From the NCBI RefSeq assembly GCF_029761935.1, contig NZ_CP121699.1:2108001-2172000 (forward strand): a stretch of 64,000 bases of DNA, written 5' to 3'. The notes under the pieces were generated by a model. The model was not told the origin of the DNA. It made no database searches and was given only the letters and a program-made list of their open reading frames with translations. This document shows positions 18,549 through 26,870 of this stretch, piece by piece (the stretch's first letter is position 1; every line of letters starts with the position of its first letter). Made by a program: the position numbers and the translations under genes. The DNA comes from Microbacterium testaceum. Its GTDB lineage: Bacteria; Actinomycetota; Actinomycetes; Actinomycetales; Microbacteriaceae.

Positions 18549-20249
18549 GTGACCACTGAGACGCGCGTCCTTTCCGGGCGCTACCGCGTCGACGACCTCA
18601 TCGGTCGCGGCGGCATGGCCAGCGTCTATCGCGGGTACGACCAGACGCTCGGGCGCACGGTCGCGATCAAGGTCCTGAAGGCCGATCTGGCGGGCGACGC
18701 CGCTTTCCGCACGCGGTTCCGGCTCGAGGCGCAGGCGGCCTCGCGCATGGCCCACCCCACGATCGTGCGGGTCTTCGACGCGGGTGAGGACGTCGAGACG
18801 GGCGTCGACGGCCACGAGCGCCCGGTTCCGTACATCGTCATGGAACTCGTGCACGGCCGTCTGCTCAAGGACGTCATCGCCGAGGGGCCCGTGCCCACCG
18901 ACGACGCGCTGCGGTACGTCGACGGCATCCTGGAGGCTCTGGAGTACTCGCACCGTGCCGGCGTCGTGCACCGCGACATCAAGCCCGGAAACGTGATGAT
19001 CACCGACTCCGGACGCGTCAAGGTGATGGACTTCGGCATCGCCCGCGCGGTGTCCGACTCCTCGTCCACGGTCGCCGAGACCACGGCCATCGTCGGCACG
19101 GCGGCGTACTTCTCGCCCGAGCAGGCCAAGGGCGAGTCCGTCGACGCCCGCGCCGACCTCTACTCCACGGGCGTCGTGCTGTACGAGCTCCTCACGGGTC
19201 GACCCCCGTTCCGCGGCGACACCCCCGTGGCCGTCGCCTACCAGCATGTCAGCGAGGCCCCGGTCCCGCCCAGCGAGATTGTCGAGACGGTACCTCGCGC
19301 GCTCGACGCCATCGTCCTCCGCGCCCTCGCGAAGGACCCGTTCCAGCGCCCGCAGGACGCCGCGAGCTTCCGCGAAGCCCTCGACGATACCGTCGACGGC
19401 AAGGGCCCCACCAAGCGCCAGATGTCGGCGCTGTCGAACGAACTGTACGGTCCGAACCCGCGTCAAGCGGCTGAGACCGCGCGTTCGCTGCGGCAGCTCA
19501 GCACCGACACCACGATGCGCCGCACGCAGCCCGGCCCCCCGGTGGCCTGGATCTGGGCGGGCGTGACCGTGCTCGCCGTGCTCCTCGTGGCCGTCCTCAT
19601 CTGGGTCATGCAGATCCAGCCGAGCAACGACGTGCCCACCAGCGCATACACGGTCCCCAACGTCGTCGACATGTCGTACGACCGCGCGGTCGAGACGCTC
19701 GAGGGCCAGCAGCTGACCACCAGTCGCGTGAACGAGTCCGACGAGAAGGTCGCCGCCGGAAATGTCGTGAGCACGGTCCCCGAGGCCGGGACGAATGTCA
19801 CCGCCGGGCAGAGGATCACGGTCTACGTCTCGACCGGACCCGATACGGCCACGGTTCCGACCCTCGACGGGATCACCGAGAGCGAGGCGCGGACAGCGCT
19901 GCAGAACGCGGGACTGTCGGTCGGCTCGATCCGCCGCCAGGATGATCCCGCTCTCGCCGCCGGAACGATCATCTCCTCGAGCGTCGAGTCGGGTGCCGAG
20001 GTCGCGAAGGGCACCACGGTGAACCTCGTGGTCGCCAGCGGACAGGTGGTCATCGTCGACTACACCGGCTACACCCTCGAGGCGGCCCAGCGCGAGCTGG
20101 AGTCCGACGCGAAGCAGTTGACGGTCAAGACGCAGCAGGATCCCGGCTGCAAGGCCGCGACGCCCCCGACGGTCAAGACGCAGTCTCTCGCCCCGGGTGA
20201 GGTCCCGGTGCACAGCGAGATCACGCTGACGGTGTGTTCGGGCGCCTGA
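18549..20249 (+). CDS. pknB: PknB-type Ser/Thr kinase with three PASTA repeats
   Basis: The protein has 566 residues. The kinase domain (~10-275) has [40 protein letters not shown] and GTAAYFSPEQA. A membrane helix lies at ~337-358, then three PASTA units at ~365-432, ~434-500 and ~501-566. PASTA domains sense muropeptides or lipid II, so this kinase couples wall status to growth. It is the last gene of the operon. Its final 29 bases overlap the convergent glutamine amidotransferase gene. GTG start with GGAG upstream. Confidence 0.97.
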   Translation: MTTETRVLSGRYRVDDLIGRGGMASVYRGYDQTLGRTVAIKVLKADLAGDAAFRTRFRLEAQAASRMAHPTIVRVFDAGEDVETGVDGHERPVPYIVMELVHGRLLKDVIAEGPVPTDDALRYVDGILEALEYSHRAGVVHRDIKPGNVMITDSGRVKVMDFGIARAVSDSSSTVAETTAIVGTAAYFSPEQAKGESVDARADLYSTGVVLYELLTGRPPFRGDTPVAVAYQHVSEAPVPPSEIVETVPRALDAIVLRALAKDPFQRPQDAASFREALDDTVDGKGPTKRQMSALSNELYGPNPRQAAETARSLRQLSTDTTMRRTQPGPPVAWIWAGVTVLAVLLVAVLIWVMQIQPSNDVPTSAYTVPNVVDMSYDRAVETLEGQQLTTSRVNESDEKVAAGNVVSTVPEAGTNVTAGQRITVYVSTGPDTATVPTLDGITESEARTALQNAGLSVGSIRRQDDPALAAGTIISSSVESGAEVAKGTTVNLVVASGQVVIVDYTGYTLEAAQRELESDAKQLTVKTQQDPGCKAATPPTVKTQSLAPGEVPVHSEITLTVCSGA

Positions 20250-20877
20250 CACCGCGCGGGTGAAGTCGGGAGCCGCGTGCAGCGGCGCCCGAAAGTCCGG
20301 CGTTCTCGAGCCAGCGGCCGAGCAGCACATGTCCGCCCTCGGTCAGCACGCTCTCGGGGTGGAATTGCACGCCCTCGATCGGCGCGGTCCGGTGCCGGAG
20401 GCCCATCACCACTCCTGCGTCGGTCCGCGCCGTCACCTCCAGCTCCGCCGGGAGCGACTCCGCGTCGACGGAGAGCGAGTGGTAGCGGGTGGCGACGAAG
20501 CCGTCGGGAAGATCGGCGAACACCCCGTCTCCCCCGTGCCGGATGACGCTCGTGATCCCGTGCAGCAGTTCCGGCGCGTGTCCGACGCGTCCGCCGAACG
20601 CCGTCGCGATGGCCTGATGTCCGAGACAAACTCCCAGGAGAGGGATGCCGGCACCCAGCGCCGCGTGCACCACGGCGACCGAGTGTCCGGCGTCGTCGGG
20701 GTGACCGGGGCCGGGTGAGACGAGGATCGCCTGTGCGTCGCGCACGGCGAGATCCGGCAGCCCGGAATCGTCCGCCGCGATCATGATGGTCTCGGCCCCG
20801 AGGTCTCGGACGTAGCCGGCGAGCGTGTGGACGAAGCTGTCGCGATTGTCGACGACGACGACGCGCCAGGGACTCAC
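20221..20877 (-). CDS. pabA: Glutamine amidotransferase, anthranilate/aminodeoxychorismate synthase component II
   Basis: This 218-residue class I glutamine amidotransferase has an oxyanion loop VVDNRDSFVH, nucleophile Cys in LLGVCLGHQAIATAFG, and catalytic His-Glu in GVQFHPES. It would supply ammonia from glutamine to a chorismate-binding partner, for folate (pabA) or tryptophan (trpG); no component I gene is nearby, so the choice is open. A TrpG/PabA gene next to pknB is conserved in actinobacteria. The GTG at 20877 is chosen because it overlaps the preceding 51-codon gene by GTGA and gives the canonical WRVVVVDN start. It overlaps pknB by 29 bp tail to tail. Confidence 0.93.
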   Translation of the reverse strand: MSPWRVVVVDNRDSFVHTLAGYVRDLGAETIMIAADDSGLPDLAVRDAQAILVSPGPGHPDDAGHSVAVVHAALGAGIPLLGVCLGHQAIATAFGGRVGHAPELLHGITSVIRHGGDGVFADLPDGFVATRYHSLSVDAESLPAELEVTARTDAGVVMGLRHRTAPIEGVQFHPESVLTEGGHVLLGRWLENAGLSGAAARGSRLHPRGVRRPNTPSA

Positions 20878-21029
20878 TCGACCGTGACCTCCTGGGGATA
20901 GACGAGGTCGCTCACCCAGGGGAAGACGTAGAAGAAGAGGCCGTACAGAACGGCCGCGAGCAGCACCAGGACGATCAGCAGACGCACCCACCACGGACCG
21001 GGGAGGACGCGCCACAGGGCTCCGTACAT
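20874..21029 (-). CDS. 51-residue single-pass membrane protein between sortase and pabA
   Basis: This short gene is readable only on the minus strand: MYGALWRVLPGPWWVRLL begins it and a hydrophobic stretch (~15-40) forms one membrane helix, followed by an acidic tail PQEVTVE. Its ATG shares one base with the sortase stop codon (TGATG), and its stop overlaps the pabA GTG by GTGA. Both junctions are those of a translationally coupled operon, which is strong evidence that it is real. The aromatic, Pro- and Trp-rich helix resembles small envelope subunits. Function is unknown; partnership with the sortase is a guess from position. Confidence 0.82.
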   Translation of the reverse strand: MYGALWRVLPGPWWVRLLIVLVLLAAVLYGLFFYVFPWVSDLVYPQEVTVE

Positions 21030-21823
21030 CAGGCTGCTCCAGAGGTCAGAGACGTCGGCGGACCGGCGTCGGTCCGCGGGGTGAAGGACTCGAACACGCC
21101 GTAGCCGATCGCTCTCTCCGAGAAGCCGTAGCGCGGGCTGCAGGTGGTCATCGTGATGACGCGGTCCGTCGCCTCGATCTGCGGCTGCTGGGGCGTTGGC
21201 AGCAGGACGTTCACGCCGTCGGGACGCACGTATTCGATGTTGCGGAACCGGTAGGTGTACCAGCCGCCCTCGGTCTCGACGACGATGGCATCGCCGATGC
21301 GCAACGACGGCAGGTCCGCGAACGGCGCCCCGTGGCTGCCGCGGTGGCCGGCGATGGCGAAATTGCCCACCTGCCCGGGCATGGCGGAGTCGGGGTAGTG
21401 ACCGAGGCCGATCGGATCGAGGGTGCGGGACGAGCTGACTCCCCCGGCGACCGGGAAATGGTAGTCAGGGCCGAGGCGCGGGATGTAGACGACGCCGAAG
21501 ATCTGCGCGTCTTTCGATTGCTCGAGGGCGGGCGGGTCGGCCGTGGGGGGTGCCGCCGGTTGAGCGGGAGCGGTCGTCGTGGGCAGGGGCGCCGACGGCG
21601 GCGGATTGGTGGCCCACTGCTCGCTGATCTCTCTGCCCTGATCCTTGAACTGCGCGCCGATGATGGCGTCGCCGATCCAGAGCTGCCAGACGACGAAGAG
21701 CAGGACGAGAACGCCCGCGGTGACCAGCAGATCACCGATGACCCCGATCACGGACACCCGCCGGCGTGGAGCGCGACCGCGCCGTGATCCCCGGCGGGTC
21801 TGCGGCTGGTCGACGGTCTGCAC
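21029..21823 (-). CDS. srtE: Class E sortase
   Basis: The 264-residue membrane-anchored cysteine transpeptidase has a basic N-terminus, a signal-anchor helix (~25-50), and a Pro/Thr/Ala-rich linker (~72-100). The sortase barrel carries catalytic His160 (AIAGHRGSHG), Cys228 (ITMTTCSP) and a candidate Arg237 (GFSER). TLTTC-like active sites and this gene neighbourhood mark actinobacterial class E enzymes, which attach LAxTG-type proteins to the wall. No substrate gene is seen in the window. Divergent from crgA with a 54-base gap. Confidence 0.94.
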   Translation of the reverse strand: MQTVDQPQTRRGSRRGRAPRRRVSVIGVIGDLLVTAGVLVLLFVVWQLWIGDAIIGAQFKDQGREISEQWATNPPPSAPLPTTTAPAQPAAPPTADPPALEQSKDAQIFGVVYIPRLGPDYHFPVAGGVSSSRTLDPIGLGHYPDSAMPGQVGNFAIAGHRGSHGAPFADLPSLRIGDAIVVETEGGWYTYRFRNIEYVRPDGVNVLLPTPQQPQIEATDRVITMTTCSPRYGFSERAIGYGVFESFTPRTDAGPPTSLTSGAA

Positions 21824-21877
21824 GGGGGCAGTCTAGTTCCGCGGGATCACGCGCACCTGACCGTTAGACTGTCCGGC

Positions 21878-22117
21878 ATGGCTCGAACTGGCAAAGGCGA
21901 AGACCCGATCGCTGAGCGCAACGAAGGCGGATCGGCTCCGAACCCGGTGTGGTTCCTGCCCATCATGATCGGCCTCATGCTCATCGGCCTCGTGTGGGTG
22001 CTGGTGTTCTATCTCAGCAACTCGCAGTTCCCGATCCCCGGCATCGGTCCGTGGAACCTCGTGATCGGCTTCGGCATCGCGTTCGTCGGGTTCCTCATGA
22101 CCACGAAGTGGCGCTGA
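21878..22117 (+). CDS. crgA: CrgA cell-division membrane protein
   Basis: The 79-residue protein has two membrane helices (~25-48 and ~58-76) with the family segment PNPVWFLPIMIGLMLIG. It ends in the typical MTTKWR tail. CrgA coordinates septum formation with growth, binding FtsZ, FtsQ and PBPs in actinobacteria. Its place beside pknB, sortase and rhomboid genes is conserved in the phylum. Confidence 0.96.
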   Translation: MARTGKGEDPIAERNEGGSAPNPVWFLPIMIGLMLIGLVWVLVFYLSNSQFPIPGIGPWNLVIGFGIAFVGFLMTTKWR

Positions 22118-22144
22118 CTTACACTCGTGTAATTCATCCCCACC

Positions 22145-22165
22145 TGTGGATGAGGCTGTGGATAA
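22145..22165. promoter_or_regulatory. DnaA box (TGTGGATAA) and a near-match, outside oriC
   Basis: TGTGGATAA at 22157-22165 is an exact DnaA box (reverse complement TTATCCACA), and TGTGGATGA at 22145-22153 differs at one base. The 14-mer TGTGGATAACTCTC starting at 22157 is identical to the box context at 35078 in oriC. It lies between convergent crgA and the rhomboid gene, about 13 kb from oriC. Confidence 0.65.
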
Positions 22166-22168
22166 CTC

Positions 22169-23095
22169 TCAGACGTAGAACACAGCCGGGATCGCGAGCA
22201 GTGCGATCAGGAGCACGCTGAGAACGACGAGCAAGACGATCTGCACCCGCTTCTGCGTCGCTGCGCGCGTTCGCGCGTAGATCAGTCCGACGCCGGCGCC
22301 GGTGATCAATCCGCCCAGGTGCGCCTGCCACGAGATCCCCACCGCGGCGAGTGAGCCGGCGAAGTCGCCCGATCCGATCGCGTTGAGACCGGCGATCACG
22401 AACGGCCATGCGAAGTTGATGGTGATCAACACGGCGATGACGCGGATGTCCGCGCCGATGTGGCGTCCGATCACGAGCAGGGCGCCGAAGAGCGCGAAGA
22501 TCGCACCGGACGCACCCACGGTCCACACCCCGGGGGCGAGGAGCGCGACGGCGACCGATCCGCCGAGGGCACCGATCAGGTAGAGCACCAGGAACCGCGC
22601 GCGACCGAGCAGCGGCTCGAGGCTGCGCCCGATGAACCAGAGAGCGAGCATGTTCAGGCCCACGTGGAAGAACCCGCTGTGGACGAGGGCCACGGTGAAC
22701 AGGCGCCACGGCTCGATGAAACCGGCCTGCGGCAGCACGTAGAGGCTGTTGAACGCGAGCAGGTTCGACACGACGCCGCCCACGCCCGGGATGAGCCCGA
22801 TGATGTAGACCAGGCCCGTGACGGCGATGATGCCGAGGGTCATCTGCGGTCGGCCGGACGAGACGACCGACATGGGCCGAGAGGCCCAGCGGCGCTGAGC
22901 CTTCTTCTGCGCGGGGGTCTGCGCGGCGCGTTGCTGCGCCATGCACTCCGGGCAGATGACGCCGACGGCGGCGGGTGTGCGGCACTCCGAACACACGGTG
23001 CGCATGCACCGCTGGCACAGCACGAAGCTCTGCCGGTCGGGATGCCGGTAACAGAAGTTGTCGCTGTTGCGACGGAACTCCTCAGTCGTGGACAC
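22169..23095 (-). CDS. Rhomboid intramembrane serine protease with N-terminal zinc-finger-like module
   Basis: The protein has 308 residues. Residues ~12-52 carry paired Cys/His ligands (CYRHPDRQ, CQRCMRTVCSEC, CPEC) of a B-box-like zinc module. The rhomboid core has HSGFFHVGLNMLALWFIG near 139-156, nucleophile Ser196 in VGASGAIFALFG and catalytic His259 in QAHLGGL. It should cleave membrane-spanning substrates within the bilayer. The order cyclophilin-rhomboid-crgA is conserved in actinobacteria. Confidence 0.95.
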   Translation of the reverse strand: MSTTEEFRRNSDNFCYRHPDRQSFVLCQRCMRTVCSECRTPAAVGVICPECMAQQRAAQTPAQKKAQRRWASRPMSVVSSGRPQMTLGIIAVTGLVYIIGLIPGVGGVVSNLLAFNSLYVLPQAGFIEPWRLFTVALVHSGFFHVGLNMLALWFIGRSLEPLLGRARFLVLYLIGALGGSVAVALLAPGVWTVGASGAIFALFGALLVIGRHIGADIRVIAVLITINFAWPFVIAGLNAIGSGDFAGSLAAVGISWQAHLGGLITGAGVGLIYARTRAATQKRVQIVLLVVLSVLLIALLAIPAVFYV

Positions 23096-23113
23096 CCGCC
23101 GCCGCCTGAGAGG

Positions 23114-23671
23114 TCAGACCGAGACGACGTCGACCGACTGGAGCACGACGGGCTCGATCGGACGGTCGCCCGCGGCGGTGGGGACGGAGGCGATCTTGTC
23201 GACGACGGCCTTGGACGCGTCGTCGGCGACCTCGCCGAAGATCGTGTGCTTGCCCTGGAGCCACGGGGTCGGGTCGGTCGTGATGAAGAACTGCGAGCCG
23301 TTGGTGCCCTCGGCCTGGCCGGTGATGGCGTTGCGGCGCAGACCAGCGTTGGCCATGGCCAGCTTGTAGGGCTGGGTGAAGTCGAGCTCGGGGCTGATCT
23401 CGTCGTTGAAGTTGTATCCGGGGCCACCGATGCCCTGACCGAGGGGGTCGCCGCCCTGGATCATGAAGTTGGGGATGATGCGGTGGAAGATGACGTCCTT
23501 GTACAGAGGACCCTCACCCTTGGCGCCCGTAGCCGGGTTCGTCCACTCCTGGGTTCCGTCGGAGAGCCCGACGAAGTTACGGACGGTACGCGGAGCGTGG
23601 TCTCCGAACAGGTTGACGACGATGTCGCCGTGGTTGGTGTGCAGGGTCGCGACGGCGGTGTGGTTGGCCAT
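23114..23671 (-). CDS. ppiA: Cyclophilin-type peptidyl-prolyl isomerase
   Basis: This 185-residue cytoplasmic cyclophilin has the core motifs FHRIIPNFMIQGGDP, GTNGSQFFIT and GKHTIFGEV, including the catalytic Arg in HRII. There is no signal peptide. It catalyses cis-trans proline isomerisation in protein folding. It precedes the rhomboid gene on the same strand by 18 bases, so they probably share a transcript. Confidence 0.96.
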   Translation of the reverse strand: MANHTAVATLHTNHGDIVVNLFGDHAPRTVRNFVGLSDGTQEWTNPATGAKGEGPLYKDVIFHRIIPNFMIQGGDPLGQGIGGPGYNFNDEISPELDFTQPYKLAMANAGLRRNAITGQAEGTNGSQFFITTDPTPWLQGKHTIFGEVADDASKAVVDKIASVPTAAGDRPIEPVVLQSVDVVSV

Positions 23672-23771
23672 GAGTACATTCTCTCAGAGTTATCTGCAAG
23701 GGTCGGCGGCGTCAGCGACCCGTTCTGGCAAGATGAACGAACGTACATCCCATCGACAGGGAGGATGAGCC

Positions 23772-24344
23772 GTGGGCCTCAGCCGCAAGAGCAAGAAGGA
23801 ACTGCGCAAGCTCCAGAAGCACGCCGCGAAGGTGTGGGAGTCGCAGCAGGTGCTGCTGGGCGAGAGCGGGAAGGTCGCTCGTGAAGCCGGCCACCAGCTC
23901 GGTCGCTTCAGCCGCGAAGACCTCGTCCCCGCCGTGCAGGACGGGTACAACAAGTACGCCGCTCCGTACGTCGACAAGAGCGTGAAGTACAGCAACCGCT
24001 TCCTCAGCCACAAGGTGGTCCCCGCGGCCGGTGCCGTGGTCGGCGGAGCGATGTCGGTGTGGGACGCAGCGGGCGACACCCGCGACCGTCTCGCCAAGGG
24101 TCGCGGCTTCGAGCTCGACGCCCACAAGTACGCCAAGCGTGCCGAGAAGTACGGCAAGCAGGCGTCGAAGCGTCTCGCCAAGAAGCTTCCGTCGCAGCAC
24201 GACGGCATCGGCGCCGGCGGCGTCATCGCCATCATCCTCGGCGTGGTCGCCGCTGCCGGCGTCGCGTACGCCGCGTGGCAGACGCTGCGCGCCGACGACG
24301 AGCTGTGGGTGGCGGACGACCCGCTGCGCGCGCCGGACGCGTGA
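23772..24344 (+). CDS. Basic, C-terminally membrane-anchored protein of unknown function
   Basis: The 190-residue protein starts with a very basic helix (GLSRKSKKELRKLQKHAAK), continues as a Lys/Arg/Tyr-rich amphipathic region, and has one membrane helix at about 155-175 followed by a short acidic tail. The pattern fits a tail-anchored protein that could bind nucleic acid or phospholipid heads. I recognise no family with certainty. The GTG start follows GGGAGGATGAGCC. Its stop overlaps the YbaK gene GTG (GTGA), so the two are coupled. Confidence 0.72.
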   Translation: MGLSRKSKKELRKLQKHAAKVWESQQVLLGESGKVAREAGHQLGRFSREDLVPAVQDGYNKYAAPYVDKSVKYSNRFLSHKVVPAAGAVVGGAMSVWDAAGDTRDRLAKGRGFELDAHKYAKRAEKYGKQASKRLAKKLPSQHDGIGAGGVIAIILGVVAAAGVAYAAWQTLRADDELWVADDPLRAPDA

Positions 24345-24814
24345 GCGATCCCACCATCAGAGTCAGAGAGGCCGCGCGAGAGCGCGGCCTCTCCGTCGAT
24401 GTGCGCGAGCGTCCCGCGGCGTCGAGCCTCGACGAGGCGGCCGAGTTGCTCGGCATCCCCTCTGCCTCGATCGTGAAGACGCTGGTCGTCAAGCGTTCGG
24501 ACGACACCTATCTGTTCGCGCTGGTCCCGGGCGATCGCGCCATCTCGTGGCCGAAGCTGCGCGCGGTGGTCGGCGTGAACAAGCTGCGGCTGCCCGAGCC
24601 CGAGCTGGCCCTCGCCGCGACGGGTTATGAACGGGGCACCATCGTTCCGATCGGCAGCTCGACCGACTGGCCCGTGTACGCCGACGAACGCATCGTCGGG
24701 TCGCGGATCGCCATGGGCGCGGGAGCGCACGGATACAGCTTGTTCGTCGACGCGGACGATCTGATAGCCGCCTACGGCGCGACGGTCGCCGACATCACCG
24801 CAGAACGCGCCTGA
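24341..24814 (+). CDS. YbaK/EbsC-type aminoacyl-tRNA deacylase
   Basis: This single-domain 157-residue protein fits the YbaK/ProX family: SIVKTLVVKRSDDTYLFALVPGD contains the conserved Lys of the editing pocket, and GSRIAMGAGAHGYSLFVD is the C-terminal family segment. Such proteins hydrolyse mischarged tRNAs, for example Cys-tRNAPro. It overlaps the previous gene by 4 bp and converges with the Nudix gene 3 bases away. Confidence 0.9.
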   Translation: MSDPTIRVREAARERGLSVDVRERPAASSLDEAAELLGIPSASIVKTLVVKRSDDTYLFALVPGDRAISWPKLRAVVGVNKLRLPEPELALAATGYERGTIVPIGSSTDWPVYADERIVGSRIAMGAGAHGYSLFVDADDLIAAYGATVADITAERA

Positions 24815-24817
24815 GGC

Positions 24818-25249
24818 TCACGAGCCGAGGATGCCGGCCATCCGCAGAGCCACGTCGACGAGCTGAACCCGCCGCAGCTTGCGGGTCGCGGCGAGGGTGA
24901 ACCACTCCGCGCGATCGGTCGAACCGTCCCTCTCGAACCGCAGGCGACCGCCCACAACGCGAGCCCGGTAGACGATCCGGAGCGCGTGCAGAGGGCCTGT
25001 GGCGCCGTCGGCGAGCCGCGCCTCGGCGGGGATGACCCGGGAGTGGATGCCGAGCAGCTCGTCGACCACGACACGGAACCCCGTCTCCTCGCGCACCTCC
25101 CGGCGCACCGCCTGGGCGGGGTCTTCACCGTCCTCGAGGCCGCCGCCGGGCAGGGTCCACGCTCCCCGTCGTCCGTCGATCCAGTGGGCGAGCAGCACGC
25201 GGTCGTTTGCGTCGGTCACGACGGCGTACGCGGCCACGCGCATATCCAT
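24818..25249 (-). CDS. Nudix hydrolase
   Basis: The 143-residue protein has a complete Nudix box, starting at GGGLEDGEDPAQAVRREVRE and continuing EETGF, which provides the metal-binding Glu cluster. It hydrolyses a nucleoside diphosphate linked to another group; the precise substrate is not predictable. It is convergent with the YbaK gene and divergent from the acyltransferase gene. Confidence 0.93.
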   Translation of the reverse strand: MDMRVAAYAVVTDANDRVLLAHWIDGRRGAWTLPGGGLEDGEDPAQAVRREVREETGFRVVVDELLGIHSRVIPAEARLADGATGPLHALRIVYRARVVGGRLRFERDGSTDRAEWFTLAATRKLRRVQLVDVALRMAGILGS

Positions 25250-25325
25250 GACCGAACTTTAGCGACGGGTTTCACCCGCGTGTCGGAGGTGACGACAGAC
25301 GTCCGGGTCGCGCCACGATGGTCCC

Positions 25326-26588
25326 ATGCGCACTGAGCTCTCTCCGTCGACGCCCGACGTCTCGCGCCGCGACCTCACGCTCGATCTCGCCCGCGTCACG
25401 GCCGTGTGCTTCGTGGTCGTCGTGCACCTGCTCCAGGTGGGCGTCGGTCGGGGTCCCGACGGCGCCATCGTGACCTCGCGACCCGCCGAGATGCAGCCGT
25501 GGTTCGACACCGCGACCTGGTTCGGGCAGATCATGCCGCTCTTCTTCGTCGTGGGCGGTTTCGCCTCCGCCGCCGGCTGGGCGACGTGGACGAGTCGGGG
25601 TGGCGACGCGCGCGGCTTCATCCGCTCCCGCGCTCTGCGCCTCGCGCAACCGGCGCTTCCGCTGTTCCTCGTCGTCGCGGCCGTCCTCGTGGTCGCCGCC
25701 CTCGTCGGAGTGGATCCGTCGCTCGTCGATGCCGCGGTGGTGGGAGTGGGGATGCCGCTGTGGTTCCTCGCGGCGTACCTGCTCTGCCAGGCCGTCGTGC
25801 CGCTCACGACGCACTGGCACGAGGTCGCGCCCCGCCGCACGGTCGCGATGCTTCTGGTCGCGGTGATGGCGGTCGACGCGCTGCGCTTCGCCTCGGGGGT
25901 CCAAGAGCTGGGGTACGCGAACCTGTTGTTCGTCTGGCCCCTGATCCAACAGCTGGGCTACTGGTACCGCGACGGATGGTTCGACCGCCGTTCGTCGCTG
26001 TCTCTTCTCGGTCTCGCGGCCGGCAGTTATCTCGTCGTCGGTGCCATCGTGGTCTGGGGGCCCTACTCGAACAACATGCTCGCCAACCTCAACCCGCCGA
26101 CGCTCCCGCTCGTGCTGTTCGGTCTCGCGCAGGCCTGCCTGCTGCGTCTCGCCAAGCCCGTTCTCACCGCCCTGATGCGCACGAGGGTCGCCCAGGCGAT
26201 CGTGTTCGTGATCGGCTCCCGGCTGATGACGGTCTACCTGTGGCACCTACCCGTCATCCTCATCGTCTCGGGTGTCGCCCTGTTGATCCCCGGCGCCGCA
26301 CCTACGCCGGCGAGCCCGGAGTGGTGGGCGACCCGCCCCCTCGTCTTCGCCGCGACGGCCGTGGTGCTGTGGCTGCTCTCGCTGGTCCTGGTCCGCTTCG
26401 AGGCGCTGGGCGAGCTGCCCCCGCCTCCGGGCCCTGTGGTGCTCGCGGTCGCGTGGGTGTGTGCGTTCCTCCCGCCGTTCGCCGTCACGCTGGAGGGCAT
26501 GAACACGGTGCTGGCGGTATCGGGAGCCGTGCTCTACGCGGTATCGGTGATTCTTCTCCGTGCGGGGCGACGTCGCGCCGCCGGCTGA
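25326..26588 (+). CDS. Acyltransferase-3 family membrane protein
   Basis: This 420-residue protein has about ten membrane helices. The family N-terminus is clear: RRDLTLDLARVTAVCFVVVV followed by a His-containing loop, then LFFVVGGFASAAGW, and later GSRLMTVYLWHLPVILI with the conserved Trp-His. Members O-acylate sugars, lipids or wall polymers using an acyl donor. The acceptor here is unknown. The gene is followed by a strong terminator. Confidence 0.9.
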   Translation: MRTELSPSTPDVSRRDLTLDLARVTAVCFVVVVHLLQVGVGRGPDGAIVTSRPAEMQPWFDTATWFGQIMPLFFVVGGFASAAGWATWTSRGGDARGFIRSRALRLAQPALPLFLVVAAVLVVAALVGVDPSLVDAAVVGVGMPLWFLAAYLLCQAVVPLTTHWHEVAPRRTVAMLLVAVMAVDALRFASGVQELGYANLLFVWPLIQQLGYWYRDGWFDRRSSLSLLGLAAGSYLVVGAIVVWGPYSNNMLANLNPPTLPLVLFGLAQACLLRLAKPVLTALMRTRVAQAIVFVIGSRLMTVYLWHLPVILIVSGVALLIPGAAPTPASPEWWATRPLVFAATAVVLWLLSLVLVRFEALGELPPPPGPVVLAVAWVCAFLPPFAVTLEGMNTVLAVSGAVLYAVSVILLRAGRRRAAG

Positions 26589-26605
26589 GCCACGGGGGAA
26601 AGGCG

Positions 26606-26633
26606 AAGAGCCGGTCCTGAGGGACCGGCTCTT
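26606..26633. terminator. Hairpin terminator
   Basis: A perfect 12-bp stem aagagccggtcc / ggaccggctctt with a TGAG loop sits between the acyltransferase gene and the convergent tRNA-Ala, and can serve both strands. Confidence 0.9.
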
Positions 26634-26645
26634 CGTTATCGATTG

Positions 26646-26718
26646 TGGAGCCTAGGAGATTCGAACTCCTGACATCCTGCTTGCAAAGCAGGCGCTCTAC
26701 CAGCTGAGCTAAGGCCCC
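26646..26718 (-). tRNA. tRNA-Ala (TGC)
   Basis: A 73-base cloverleaf on the minus strand: acceptor GGGGCCT / AGGCTCC with one G-U pair, D-arm TAGCTCAGCTGGTAGAGC, anticodon stem CCTGC / GCAGG with anticodon TGC, T-loop GTTCGAATC, discriminator A. CCA is not encoded. Confidence 0.98.
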
Positions 26719-26731
26719 GCGAGGGAAGGGG

Positions 26732-26805
26732 TGGGGCTACCAGGACTTGAACCTGGGACCTCTTCATTATCAGTGAAGCGCTCTAACCGCCTGAGCTATA
26801 GCCCC
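26732..26805 (-). tRNA. tRNA-Ile (GAT)
   Basis: A 74-base cloverleaf on the minus strand: acceptor GGGGCTA / TAGCCCC, anticodon stem CTTCA / TGAAG with anticodon GAT, T-loop GTTCAAGTC, discriminator A. It lies just downstream of the gyrA-DUF3566 genes on the same strand, the usual actinobacterial place for the tRNA-Ile/tRNA-Ala pair. Confidence 0.98.
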
Positions 26806-26870
26806 GTCTCGCTGACGTGATGTCAACCTCGAAGACTTTACCGGACTCGCGAGGTTTTGACGAATCGGCG

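Noticed and set aside
16584..20330. A very long open frame (about 1,248 codons) on the minus strand opposite pbpA, pknA and pknB
   Set aside because: It is a shadow created by high GC at third positions. Its product is Arg/Gly/Asp/His-rich without domains, and the plus strand holds well-marked kinases.
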